64,000 nucleotides of DNA, taken from NCBI GenBank assembly GCA_030761205.1, contig JAULJL010000011.1, positions 15,490,501 through 15,554,500 of the forward strand. Direction: 5' to 3'. The DNA is from Fremontodendron californicum (Eukaryota > Streptophyta > Magnoliopsida > Malvales > Malvaceae). Position numbers and translations under genes: made by a program. The notes under the pieces were generated by a model that worked only from the letters and a program-made list of their open reading frames with translations, was not told the DNA's origin and did no database searches. Shown here in pieces: positions 1 to 9,731 of this stretch. Every line of letters begins with the position of its first letter. Within the stretch, counting starts at the first letter, position 1.

Positions 1-762
1 ATAGGAATAGAATGTTACCTACTCGAGAACTCGTAATCCCGAGTGTGCCAATCCCTGCAACTAGTCAGCAACTTGACAGTCATCGAAAGACTTCTTAGAG
101 GCCACGAGCAACGCAGGTGTCTTGCCTCCAACGGTGATCCAGACGGACGGTTGTTGGCACATTCGAAAGGTCTCGGGGATTCCTCTATACTAGTAGATTG
201 ATCGGATGATCAATAATCAAAGGTCTCTACTTTGATATCTTGCAATAGCCGAAATCCATCAAAAGAATAAGGTGAATCGGAAATCAAGAAATATACCAAG
301 AAGAATAGGAGATAATGATTCGACCATGGTGATTTCTCCTTGGCCGAATGTGTCTCACACAAAAGAAAAGATGAACGATTTCTTCCTTTTTCTTTCTTCA
401 AAACCGTAAGTCACCAAGAAGGATTTTCTCTTCTTTTCAATTCGGTAAAAACAAAAGAAGAACCCCTTAGTGTTTTATCACTTGGCTGGTCACTTACCTA
501 GAGGAGAGGATAGAGTTTTTAATTTTATTCCAAACTCTTTCCTAGATAGAAACTCTTCCTATCAAGGTGATTAAGCTTAGGCCAAACTTTATCACATAGA
601 TGACTTAGCTGAATCTTTCCTCTATAGTGTCCAGGTACGTCCAACATGGGATATGATAGGAGTTTGATCTTGATCAAAGAACCTAGTTGAAGTGAAACTC
701 TTTCACTTCAAGCATCCTAGTTCGACTGAGACTCTAACTTTTAAAGTCGAGGTCAAACCTAT
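1..762. other. Palindrome-rich sequence P, left part (copy 1)
   Basis: No coding region is supported. The stretch contains short inverted repeats: TTTGATC/GATCAAA at 663-678, and AAGTGAAA-CTC-TTTCACTT at 690-708. It ends with CCTAT (758-762), which is repeated at 6739-6743 on the other side of element M, so this sequence and 6744-7250 were once continuous. It may be part of an LTR or another repeat family; I do not recognise which. Confidence 0.5.
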
Positions 763-1177
763 TGTTGTTGATTTGCTAAGTACTTTGTCTGCTATTTTGA
801 CTGGGCAAATCTCGTTCGATTTTGATGCTCCTTATATCGTTGGAAAGATATAGAAGTCATCTTCAAAAGTAAAGGGGAGTTTTCTCAAATGAAGTCTTTA
901 ATGTCAAGTTTTTCATGAAATAAGGTTCGGAGGTCGAATCTGCATGCTTATTGGTTTGCACCGTTTTTCATCGTTTTGCACCTCGAAGCTCCAGATCACC
1001 TTGGACCTATAAAAACACATAAATAACAACTAAATAACTATTTTAAACATAAAATGGATCATTGAAATAAATATAAAAACATCTAAAACTAATCAAATCC
1101 TAATAAAATTCTCAAGGACTTAGCCAATTCAAAAGCATAAAAAGGTGGCAAAATAACTATATTTCCTAGAGTTATCA
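763..1177 (-). repeat. M 3' LTR (internally deleted, copy 1)
   Basis: It starts TGTTG and ends TTATCA on the plus strand, like the other LTR at 5201-6738, but is only about 415 bp against about 1538 bp. Positions from about 780 to 1177 align with about 6345 to 6738; the missing part is the end near the primer site. The CCTAT duplication directly outside shows that both outer borders are original, so the loss was internal. Confidence 0.75.
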
Positions 1178-2685
1178 CACTCCCAAACTTAACATTTTGC
1201 TAGTCCTCGAGCAAAACAAAACAAAACACACTAACTAAATAATTTGACACAAAACATCACTTAAAATAAATGAACTCAATAATGATTTCTTTATTTTCCT
1301 CAAAAGTTACCTCAAAATCCTGATTCAAAGTAGAACATAAACATAATCCAAATCTATGATTCAGTTCAATCGTAAACTTCATGCTTGAATGGATTTTTAG
1401 TGTGCGTGTGAATACTCACTTTGCAAATAATCACATGCAATCTAAATAAGTTTATATCAATGCAAAACATGAATTAGTACTAGATTCTCATATGTTTGCT
1501 TTTCATCTCTCTCTCTCCGCTAATGTAGACTAACACTTCATCAAGGATCAAGTAGGTCTTTATTAAGCTTATAATGTAAGGTTAGGGTCAAGGTATGATA
1601 GAGATAAATTTTAGTTTAAGTTCACCCATAGACACTTTACACTTTTTTTTTTTAAGATTTTTGAAAGCCATAGTCTTTTCCTCAAATTACATTCTTTCTT
1701 CCTTGAATACACTTCCTTTTTTGCTTCACCAATTTATTCACTTTTTTTTCTCTGTTCTTCATTTTTGAAGAACCATAAACTTTTTTTTTATTTCACCACT
1801 GCACCCAAATTTGACATGGCTCATAATTATTTCCTGTAATATCATCACATGCCTATGTAGTGAGGGCTAATCACGGTTTTTCTTATTTGGCTAGGCTAAA
1901 AGATGTGGCAATCAAAGAAAATAGATATATCAATAGGCACAAAGAGGTAGATTAAGGATAATCATATATAAAGGTAAGCTTGAAAGGCTCAAACGATCCA
2001 AAGATGGCCTAAATCACTTCCTCAGCTTAGTGTTGTCTAAGATTTCGCCTGGAGAGAGAATCAGACAAATTCTAGGTTCTAGACATAATCGCAACTCACA
2101 TCAACATAATCAGTCTTTAAATAAGCAATGCAAATCTAAGCAAGAGATTAAGTGCTCAATTTGTGAAAATCACACCCTAACATAAAACTAACAAAAGAAT
2201 ATAACACAAATTCTTCTCATGCTTATGTTTTCCCAAGAATCAAGATAAATCAATAATTAAAATTCATCATTGGATAAGGATTTCATCATACTAAGTTCAA
2301 TATATCTCAAGCAAAAACATATTTTTTTTAGACACCTAATAATAAAACTAGACAATCACTCAAACTAAAATAAATCTAAAGACACACCCCCCAAACTTAA
2401 AACAAACATTGTCCTTAATGTTTAGAAATAAAAAGAGTAAGAACAAGAAAACTCCCCTATCAATGCAAGCAAAGAAGGAGAAGCTTTAGTTTTCCTCTTA
2501 GACTTCATCATGCTTGTCCAAGTTGGGTGAGTAATCACTACAAAAGAAAACAAACTAAAAAGGAATTAATAATAATAAAACTACTCTAAAAATTAAAAGA
2601 AAAGAAAAATAAAAAGTTTAGAACTTGGGTTGCCTCCCAAGAAGCGCTTGATTTATAGTCATCGACTTGACTATCTCATTATTCG
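1178..2685 (-). other. M polypurine tract and 3' untranslated region (copy 1)
   Basis: Next to the LTR the minus strand reads GTTAAGTTTGGGAGTG, a polypurine tract (1178-1193). A second G-rich tract with the same TTAAGTTTGGGGGG form lies at about 2385-2400. The rest is AT-rich with homopolymer T and A runs and no credible ORF. Positions 2630-2645 carry the TTGGGAGGCAACCCAA palindrome that in element A follows the end of pol (about 13526), so pol was removed between protease and this point. Confidence 0.6.
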
Positions 2686-3440
2686 TTAACCGGCATCCTT
2701 CCACTTGAACCATTGCCCTCTCTTTTTCTTTGCTTTATGAGGCCTTGCATTCAAAAAATTGTGGCTTCCATGCATCTTGGAAGTAGAATGTGAAATTGCT
2801 TCAAGTGGTGTAGTAGAATAATTTTCATTGAATGCTTTTTTGGAACCACTGTTTACCACTTTGACTGTGAAACATTCATCAAATTCATTAGGAAACTTCA
2901 TAGCCTTAAAAACTTTAAAAGTTACCTATTGTTCTAAAACTCTCATGGTAAGTTCTCCTTTTTGCACATCAATGAGAGTTCTACTGGTGGCTAAGAATGG
3001 TCTCCCAATAATTATGGGTATTTCACTATCTTCCTCCATGTCAAGCACAATAAAATCAGTAGGAAAGAAGAATTTGTCAACCTTTACTAGTACATCTTCC
3101 ACCATGCCTCTTGGATGTTTGATGGATCTATCAGCTAGTTGCAACATCACTGTAGTGGGCTTTATTTCCCCCAAACCAAGCTTGCTATTCATCATAAAAG
3201 AGGCATTAAATTGATACTTACCCTCAAATCACATAAAGCTTTACCAAAAAGTTTATCACCAATGGCGCATGGAATGGTGAAGCTTCCCGGATCTTTGAGT
3301 TTGGATGGGAGTTTCTTTTGAAGAGTAGCGCTACACTCTTCAGTAAGTGCAACTGTCTTAATCTCATCCAATTTCCTTTTCTTAGACAAAATTTCTTTCA
3401 TAAACTTGACATACTTAGGCATTTGTTCTAAAGCTTCAGC
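2686..3440 (-). pseudogene. M retropepsin (aspartic protease) remnant (copy 1)
   Basis: The minus strand encodes an Athila-type protease domain broken by stops and a frameshift near 3190-3200. The first part (3422-3192) has the conserved lead-in (PKYVKFMKEI, LQKKLPSKLKDPGSFTIPC), followed by CDLRVSINLMP where the family has DLGASINLMP, so the active-site loop is mutated. The second part (3195-2926) holds the flap-side sequence ending IIIGRPFLATSRTLIDV. The last piece (2901-2686) has no recognised domain. Protease activity is not expected. Confidence 0.75.
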
Positions 3441-5090
3441 AAAAACTATATTAATATGGAGCTTGTTGAATACCTCAAGAAACCTCTGAAACTATTTGTC
3501 AAGCTTATTCTTTTGATATGGTGGTGGGTAATTTGGTGGCTTTTTCTCTTCTTCTTGAGCCTTCTCAAATTATTTTTCCCCCAAATTCTCCACTTCAAGA
3601 GGCTTGGGCGACAATTCTGGCACTTTTCTTTGAAAACGTTGAGGAAATGGTGGTGTGGGTAAACTCGAGGTGTCTTCTCCTGAATTCTCTCATTATTATT
3701 CTCCTAAATTCTCTCATTATTCTTCTCCCTACCCACTTCTACTTCTTTTCCACTCCTTAATGTAATGGCATTGCATTGCTCTTTCCCAAGGTTCTTAGGA
3801 TTGGTCATAGTATCGCTCGAAAAAGATCCCATTGGGCGATATTTAATCGCATTAGCAAGCTGCCCCACTTGTGTCTCAAGATTTCTAAGTGATGTTGTTT
3901 GACTTTGAAGTAGTTCAGCTTGACCTTGAAGTATTTCAGCTTGATTTCGAAGTGATGTTTTATGCTCCTGAAGTTATTCTGAGTGATTCTGAATGAGATT
4001 ATCAGTTCTTGCCATGAATTGCATAAACATCTCTTCCATAGATGTCTTTTTTTCTTGGACAAGAGCCCTGGCTTGTGCTTGAAAACCAGGAGGGACTACT
4101 TGCTTAGCTTGTGATGATGGCCCTTGGTTGTTCCAAGAAAAGTTTTGCTGATTCCTCCAACCTGGATTATAATCTTTTGGATATAAGTTGTTCTGCTGCC
4201 TATTATAGTTTCCCACATATTGAGCAGATTCAGCTTTGGTTGGGCATCTATCACTGTTGTGTTCTTCCCCACAAAATTCACATGTTACAATTGGGTTTTG
4301 GACTGAATGCACACTCATAGTATCAAATTTCTTGGACAAAGCAACCATCTATGCCGATAAAGCACTGATCTCATCCAACTGATAAACACCTGGAGCTTTC
4401 TTTTGCAAAATTCGCTCAGTGGACCATTGATAACTATTGGACGCCATCTCCTCAATTAAATTATAAGCCTCATCAATTTCTTTTCCCATAAGTGCCCTAC
4501 CTGCTGCAGCATCTATAGAACTTCTAGTAGGACCCATTAACCCATTGTGAAAGGTGTTTACCTGAAGTTAGTCAGGTATCCCATGATGAGGACATCGTCG
4601 GAGCAAATTTTTAAACCTTTCCCAAGCTTCATATAATGATTCTGAGTCATATTGCATAAAATATGTGATATCATTCTGCATCTTAGCTGTCTTGGCTGAA
4701 GGAAAATATTTGGCAAAAAATGTCTGGGCTAGATCACCCAAGTAGTAATGAAGCCAACAGGAAGAGAGTTCAACCAACACTTAGCCTTATCTCGAAGTGA
4801 GAAAGGGAAGAGTCTCAGTCTAAAGGGAAGAGTCTTAGTCTAATGGCATCATCAGTAACACCATTATGTTTGAAAAGATTGCAAACTTCCAAAAAATTCA
4901 CGATATGAGCATTCGGATCATCGTCCGGCAAGCCGCTGAACTGAACTGATGTATTGATCATCTGAAGGATGGCCGGCTTTATCTCGAATGTATTGGCCTG
5001 GATGGCAGGCCTCCGAATACTAGTCTGAAGGTCTTGCATGAGAGGAACCCCATACTCTCTTAAAGTCTTTGTCTCATTAGCTTCAGCCAT
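3441..5090 (-). pseudogene. M gag remnant (copy 1)
   Basis: Translation begins at the ATG ending at 5090 (MAEANETKTL). The retrotransposon gag domain follows (FSGLPDDDPNAHIVNFLEVC; DLAQTFFAKYFPS; SLYEAWERFKNLLRRCPHHG), then a single CCHC zinc knuckle CEFCGEEHNSDRC at about 4250-4290 and a glutamine-rich coil-like tail. A 20-bp tandem duplication (4803-4822 and 4823-4842) adds a stop and shifts the frame inside gag. Further stops lie near 4348, 4568 and 3974. The protein would have formed the particle and bound RNA; this copy cannot. Confidence 0.8.
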
Positions 5091-5176
5091 TGTACCTGAA
5101 AATGAGAAAGAAAAAGAAAGTTTAAATTAAGACTAAGTACGCTTGGTATTAATATTAACAAAAGTAATAAAACAAT

Positions 5177-5194
5177 TCCCCGGCAACGACGCCA
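5177..5194 (-). other. M primer-binding site, tRNA-Asp type (copy 1)
   Basis: The minus strand reads TGGCGTCGTTGCCGGGGA a few bases inside the 5' LTR end. It differs at one position from the site in elements A and B (TGGCGCCGTTGCCGGGGA), which complements the 3' end of plant tRNA-Asp, the usual Athila primer. Confidence 0.8.
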
Positions 5195-5200
5195 AAAATT

Positions 5201-6738
5201 TGTTGTCAATTTTCCCCACGCAAGTGCATGTATCATAACAAGTAATATAGTGAAAACTAAAATGTGTTGTACCCATGAGGAATTGTTATTAATTTTGCTA
5301 AGTACTAAAATTAACACACTCAATCTTTTCTAAACAATTAAATAAAGATGGTAATTAAAAACTAAAATTAAAAGAAACTAATATGAAAGCAAGTAACTAA
5401 AAAGGATGAATTTAATTAATTATAAAAGCCTAGGATTACAACTTCCCTCAACACTTCGCTTGAATCTCTCTCTACCTCTTCACTTGATTAATGATCTTGA
5501 GTTGTTAACCTAGAGTTCTATCTTATTTATACGGATCTTCCGATGGTCTCATAAAAATATCCTTCTTAACCAATTAAATATATTCCTATGATAATTGAAT
5601 TAAAGAAGAACTCATTAAGCTTAGGCTCTAACAATGGTTACACATGACAAGTAAGTGTATTCCTACCCTACTTGCAGATCAGTTCATCCTAATAAATGAA
5701 TATGAAACATATGTCATTCAATCCATGTCTAACACTAAACTCCCTATGTCAAGTTGTATTTAGGTTAACAAATCAATCTAATTGGTGGCCAATCAACTAG
5801 AAGCATTAAGAACAAGATTGAACAAACAACTCAACAAACCATTAAATCAAGCTAGAGAGAGAAAGTAAATTCAAACTATGTGTTGAGTTCCATTGAAATT
5901 CTAGTAAAAGAATTTAGTTCATGATAATTAATGAAAACAAATAATCAAATAGTTTCAGCATCACCAACAACACAAGAAAAATAAAGAAGAGAAAATAAAA
6001 CACTAAGAGTTGTTAGTTCTTGAATCTTCAATCTTCAATTCTTCCAATCTTCTTGAGAGAATTTGATGGAAACTATCTTATTGAGAGAGAATTAGGTTTC
6101 TAGGTATCCAATCCTCTCTATTCTGACCTAAAAGAGTCCTATTTAAAGTGTCCAAGGCCTCCTGGAGTCCAAAACTTCGTTCCCAAGCAAACAGGTAAGT
6201 ATAGGCTTTTTTGCGTATTTTTTTTTGTGGGTAATTTTCATGCCCCTGATGCCACGGTGCCAGCTTGTGGTGCTGTGGCGCCACTGCCTCTACCTCTTTG
6301 GCGCCGTGGCGCCAACTCTTCTGTCCTGTCCGAGTTGGTCTCGCTTTTTCCTCGTACTTTGTTCGCTGTTTTGACTGGGAAAATTCGTCTGATTTTGACG
6401 CATCTTATACCGTTGGAAAGGTATAGAAGTCATCTTCAAAAGTAAAGAAGGGAGTTTTTTCAAATCAAGTCTTTAAGATCAACTGTTTCTTGAAAGAAGC
6501 TCTGGAGGTCGAATCTGCATGCTCATTGGTTTGCACCATTTTTATGGTTTTGCTCCTCGAAGCTCTAGATCACCTTGGACCTATAAAAACACAAAAATAA
6601 CAACTAAATAACTGTTTTAAACATAAAATGGATAATTAAAATAAATATAAAATATCTAAAACAAATAAAATCCTCAAGGATTTAGCTGATTCAAAAGCAT
6701 AAAAGGTAGCAAAATAACTATATTTCCTAGAGTTATCA
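5201..6738 (-). repeat. M 5' LTR, full length (copy 1)
   Basis: About 1538 bp; minus strand TGATAACTC to TGACAACA. The right border touches the CCTAT target duplication; the left border lies 6 bp from the primer site. It contains the GC palindrome described at 6298-6315. No TATA box is obvious to me. Confidence 0.75.
6298..6315. repeat. GC-rich inverted repeat inside the M LTR
   Basis: TTGGCGCC-GT-GGCGCCAA is a perfect 8-bp inverted repeat with a 2-nt spacer in otherwise AT-rich DNA. Its TGGCGCCGT core equals the first nine bases of the tRNA-Asp primer-binding site. Related GGTGCC/GGCGCC words lie at 6250-6285. Copy 2 has it at about 31797-31814. Confidence 0.7.
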
Positions 6739-6743
6739 CCTAT

Positions 6744-7250
6744 CCCGGATTATGTCTTATGTTAATAGCTCGGTTTCACAGGGATAATAGTTTGATTCCA
6801 AATCAAACTCTTAGGGTGTTAATCGCACTCAACAAGCTCAAATTAACACAGTCCTTGTTTAAGTGAAACTCTTTCACTTAGCAAGTGTTAGAGTCCTAGT
6901 CAAACACTAACTCTTAGTGTCGGACTCGACATAATCGAAGCAATGTTTGGCTTAGTGAAATACGAGAAGTTAGAATTTGATTCATAATCAAACTTCTTTA
7001 AAATGAGAAACTTTTTCTCATTTCGGAGAACTTCTTATTTTCGGCCAAGACAACCTTACCTTAAAACATGTCTAAATGAAGACATGGTCTGCTTAAGACA
7101 ACCTTATCCTTATTGTCTAATCAAGACAACCTTATCTTAAGACATGTCTAAATTAAGACATGATCAGCTTCAATCAAGCTTAACCATATTGTCTTGTTAA
7201 AACAACCTTATCCATATTGTCTTATTAAGACATCTTATTTGGATGTCTCA
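6744..7250. other. Palindrome-rich sequence P, right part (copy 1)
   Basis: No ORF. A run of near-perfect hairpins with 3-nt loops: 6789-6809 (9-bp stem, loop CCA), 6861-6879 (8 bp, CTC), 6904-6920 (7 bp, CTC), about 6977-6993 (7 bp, CAT), 7001-7023 (10 bp, CTT). From about 7045 to 7250 it turns into repeats of AAGACAACCTTA and ATTGTCTTA in both orientations. It is the continuation of 1-762 across element M. Confidence 0.6.
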
Positions 7251-7833
7251 TGTGACACCCTGTCCGGATAATCTACCTAAAATCCAACAGAGTTTCCTTT
7301 CTATATTAACTATAACCATCCTGAAAATGACATTCAATTTATATCCTCAGCAAGCAGTATTTCTCAATACAGTTTATCACATTTATACAAGCTCAATCTA
7401 TCCATGATCAATCTATATTCAAGTCAATACATATCGATTCATTGTCTCATAACTTCAAATATATATAATTTATCAAAAAGTAAACCTATCTAAAAAAGGT
7501 TTACTAGATAAAAGACATCAAAAGAAACAAGACTTCTAGAGGGTTTAAGTACAATGCCCACCACGTCAAAAAACTATTAGAAGCGGAGAGTGGAGGAAGG
7601 TAGCAATCCCCACACCTAACCATAACCTGAAAACGAGAAATATGAAAAGGTGAGATATATGAGTGAGTAGACAACTTTTAAAACATTTGAAAACTATGAC
7701 GATAACTTTTCAAACATAATAAACGTTTCCAACATAAATAATAGTAAAACTATAATGAATAATTCGAAGATATAGCAAAGTTTTTAAATGTATAACAGTA
7801 TTATAATAACAAATCAATAAATAAAATTTGTAG
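7251..7833 (-). mobile_element. Element C: truncated 3' LTR piece of a Tekay/Del-like chromovirus (copy 1)
   Basis: It begins TGTGACACCCTGTCCGGATA and aligns with the C LTR at 20728 onward up to AATTTGTAG at 7833. There it switches abruptly to the A LTR, while the other C LTR continues with AGTAAATCAAG. Only about 583 bp of a 3.5-kb LTR remain. It differs from the 5' LTR by scattered substitutions, so the insertion is not recent. Confidence 0.75.
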
Positions 7834-8023
7834 TTGTTAACTTTAGTTTAAATCTGATCTCAAAATCCCCTTTACTTTTGTTTACTTGTTTCTAAGTGAT
7901 AAAATATTAACTTATAAACTAAAACCCAATCCCTGAGGACTTGACCCTTGCTAATAACTATACTCTACAACTGATTCTTTTTAAGTGCAAGGTTAAATAA
8001 GATACACTCTTTTGGGTGCATCA
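7834..8023 (+). repeat. A 5' LTR, last 190 bp only (copy 1)
   Basis: Matches 16704-16894 of the 3' LTR with a few substitutions and ends GGGTGCATCA. The upstream U3 and R parts are missing. Confidence 0.85.
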
Positions 8024-8029
8024 AGTTTT

Positions 8030-8047
8030 TGGCGCCGTTGCCGGGGA
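8030..8047 (+). other. A primer-binding site, tRNA-Asp (copy 1)
   Basis: TGGCGCCGTTGCCGGGGA lies 6 bp after the 5' LTR end and is complementary to the 3' end of plant tRNA-Asp(GUC), the known Athila-group primer. Confidence 0.88.
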
Positions 8048-8245
8048 TTACTTTCTTTAGTTTATTAGTTTATTGGTTTATTCTTATTTTCTGTTCTAAT
8101 TATTTACTTTTTTTTTGTTTGTTTATTAGTGAATGTTCAAGCTCCCGAAGAAGACTTAAGACTTAGGAGAATTCGGGAATTTATAACTTCTTACCAACAA
8201 CTAATCGAGGAGTTGATCCAAAACATCCAAGGGGGGCAAGGAGAG

Positions 8246-9731
8246 ATGGCAGCAGCTGACAACCAAACTCTCAAGGAGCTAGCCGGTCCAGAATTGGGTC
8301 AATAACCATTATGCATTGAATATGCTAATCTTGAGGTAGCTTTTGAATTAAAATCTGGTTTGATTCATCTTCTCCCAACTTTTCACGGTTTTCCAGGAGA
8401 GTATCCAAATAAGCACCTCAAGGAATTCCATGTAGTTTGCTCAAGCATGAGACCAACAAGAGTCATGGAAGAGCAAGTTAAGTTGAGAGCCTTCCCATTC
8501 TCTCTTGCTGATTCAGCAAAGGAATGGCTCTACTATCTACCATCCGGGACCATCACTACAAGGAATGATATGAAGAAAGCATTCTTGGAAAGGTATTTCC
8601 CAACATCTAAGGCTGCCAACATTAGAAAAGAGATATGTGGGATTAGGCAATACAACAGAAAGTCCTTATATGAATATTGGGAGAGGTTCAAGAAACTTTG
8701 TGCATCATGTCCACACCATCAAATAAGTGAATAACTTCTCATCCAATACTTCTATGAAGGTCTCATGCCCATGGAGAGAAGTATGATAGATGCCGCTAGT
8801 GGGGGAGCTCTAGTTGATAAGACTCCCGGGGCTGCTAGAACTCTAATCTCCAATATGGCAGCCAATTCTCAATAATTCTCAATGAGACAAGATCCACCAC
8901 CACAACCCAAGAGAGTTAATGAGGTATGTATATCATCCCTTGAACAAAAATTTGATAAACTGACTTCTCTTGTTCAACAATTGGCTGTAGGTAATATATA
9001 GCAAATAAAGGCTTGTGGCATATGTTCAAACATGGGTCACCAAACTGATATGTGTCCAACACTTCAAGAAGACACCAATGAACATGTCAATGCCGTGAGA
9101 GGATTTTAGAACCAACCAAGGAAAAATGATCCCTACTCAAACACTTACAATCTAGGATGGAGGGATCATCCAAACTTCAATTGTGGAGGGAACCAATCAC
9201 AAGTTGTTCCTCCACCATTTGACAATAGGCCACCAGGTTTTCAGCAAAGAGTGCAACAACCATATCAAACCCAACAACAAGTGCCACCACAAAAAAAATT
9301 CAAGTAAGACTCTTGAAAATCTTGTCAAAACCCTTACTACTAATACAATTCAACTTCAACAGGAATCAAGGGAGACAAAGGTAAGTATCCGAAACTTAGA
9401 GGCTCAGATGGGGCAATTGGCAACAACCATGAGTCAAATGCAAGCAAGGGATTCTGGGAAATTACCTTCCCAAACCATAGTGAATCCAAGAGAGAATGCC
9501 CATACCATAACTTTAAGAAGTGGGAAACAGCTAGGGACACCACAGAAGGATAATGCTCAAGGGGAGAACAACACCATAGCATCCTCTTCACATCCCAATG
9601 AGCCACTAAAAAAGGTAACTCCTAACCCATCTTTTCCTTCTTATATAACTCCTTCACCTTTTTCTATCAGGTTAACAAAGTCCAAGAAGGAGGAGCAAGA
9701 GAAGGAAATTTTGGAAACCTTTCGAAAGTAG
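8246..9731 (+). pseudogene. A gag remnant (copy 1)
   Basis: The likely start is the ATG at 8246 (MAADNQTLKEL). The gag core is readable at 8360-8734 (LLPTFHGFPGEYPNKHLKEF; LPSGTITTRNDMKKAFLERY; SLYEYWERFKKLCASCPHHQ). A CCHC knuckle CGICSNMGHQTDMC lies near 9012-9053, then a proline/glutamine-rich stretch and a coiled tail (9300-9731). Stops interrupt after GPELGQ (8303), HHQISE (8732), AANSQ, VGNI and RGF; each fits CAA or CAG turned to TAA or TAG. A frameshift sits in an A8 run near 9291-9298, and a 1-nt loss near 9729 separates gag from pol. Not functional. Confidence 0.82.

Larger units (their letters stand above)
763..6738 (-). mobile_element. Element M: non-autonomous Athila-like LTR retrotransposon (copy 1)
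   Basis: The element reads on the minus strand: 5' LTR 5201-6738, primer-binding site 5177-5194, gag, protease, long 3' untranslated region, polypurine tract, 3' LTR 763-1177. The target-site duplication CCTAT lies at 758-762 and 6739-6743. The tRNA-Asp primer site and the Athila-type gag and retropepsin place it near Athila (Ty3/gypsy). No reverse transcriptase, RNase H or integrase lies between protease and 3' LTR, so it would have needed enzymes in trans. All reading frames are broken and the element looks dead. Confidence 0.85.

Noticed and set aside
2828..3214. Plus-strand 128-aa open frame (also 28328-28714)
   Set aside because: It lies opposite the M protease, which has clear protease motifs on the minus strand; the plus translation has no domain.
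8030..8047. Possible tRNA-Asp gene fragment
   Set aside because: Only 18 bases match the complement of the tRNA 3' end, at the expected distance from the LTR; it is a primer-binding site.
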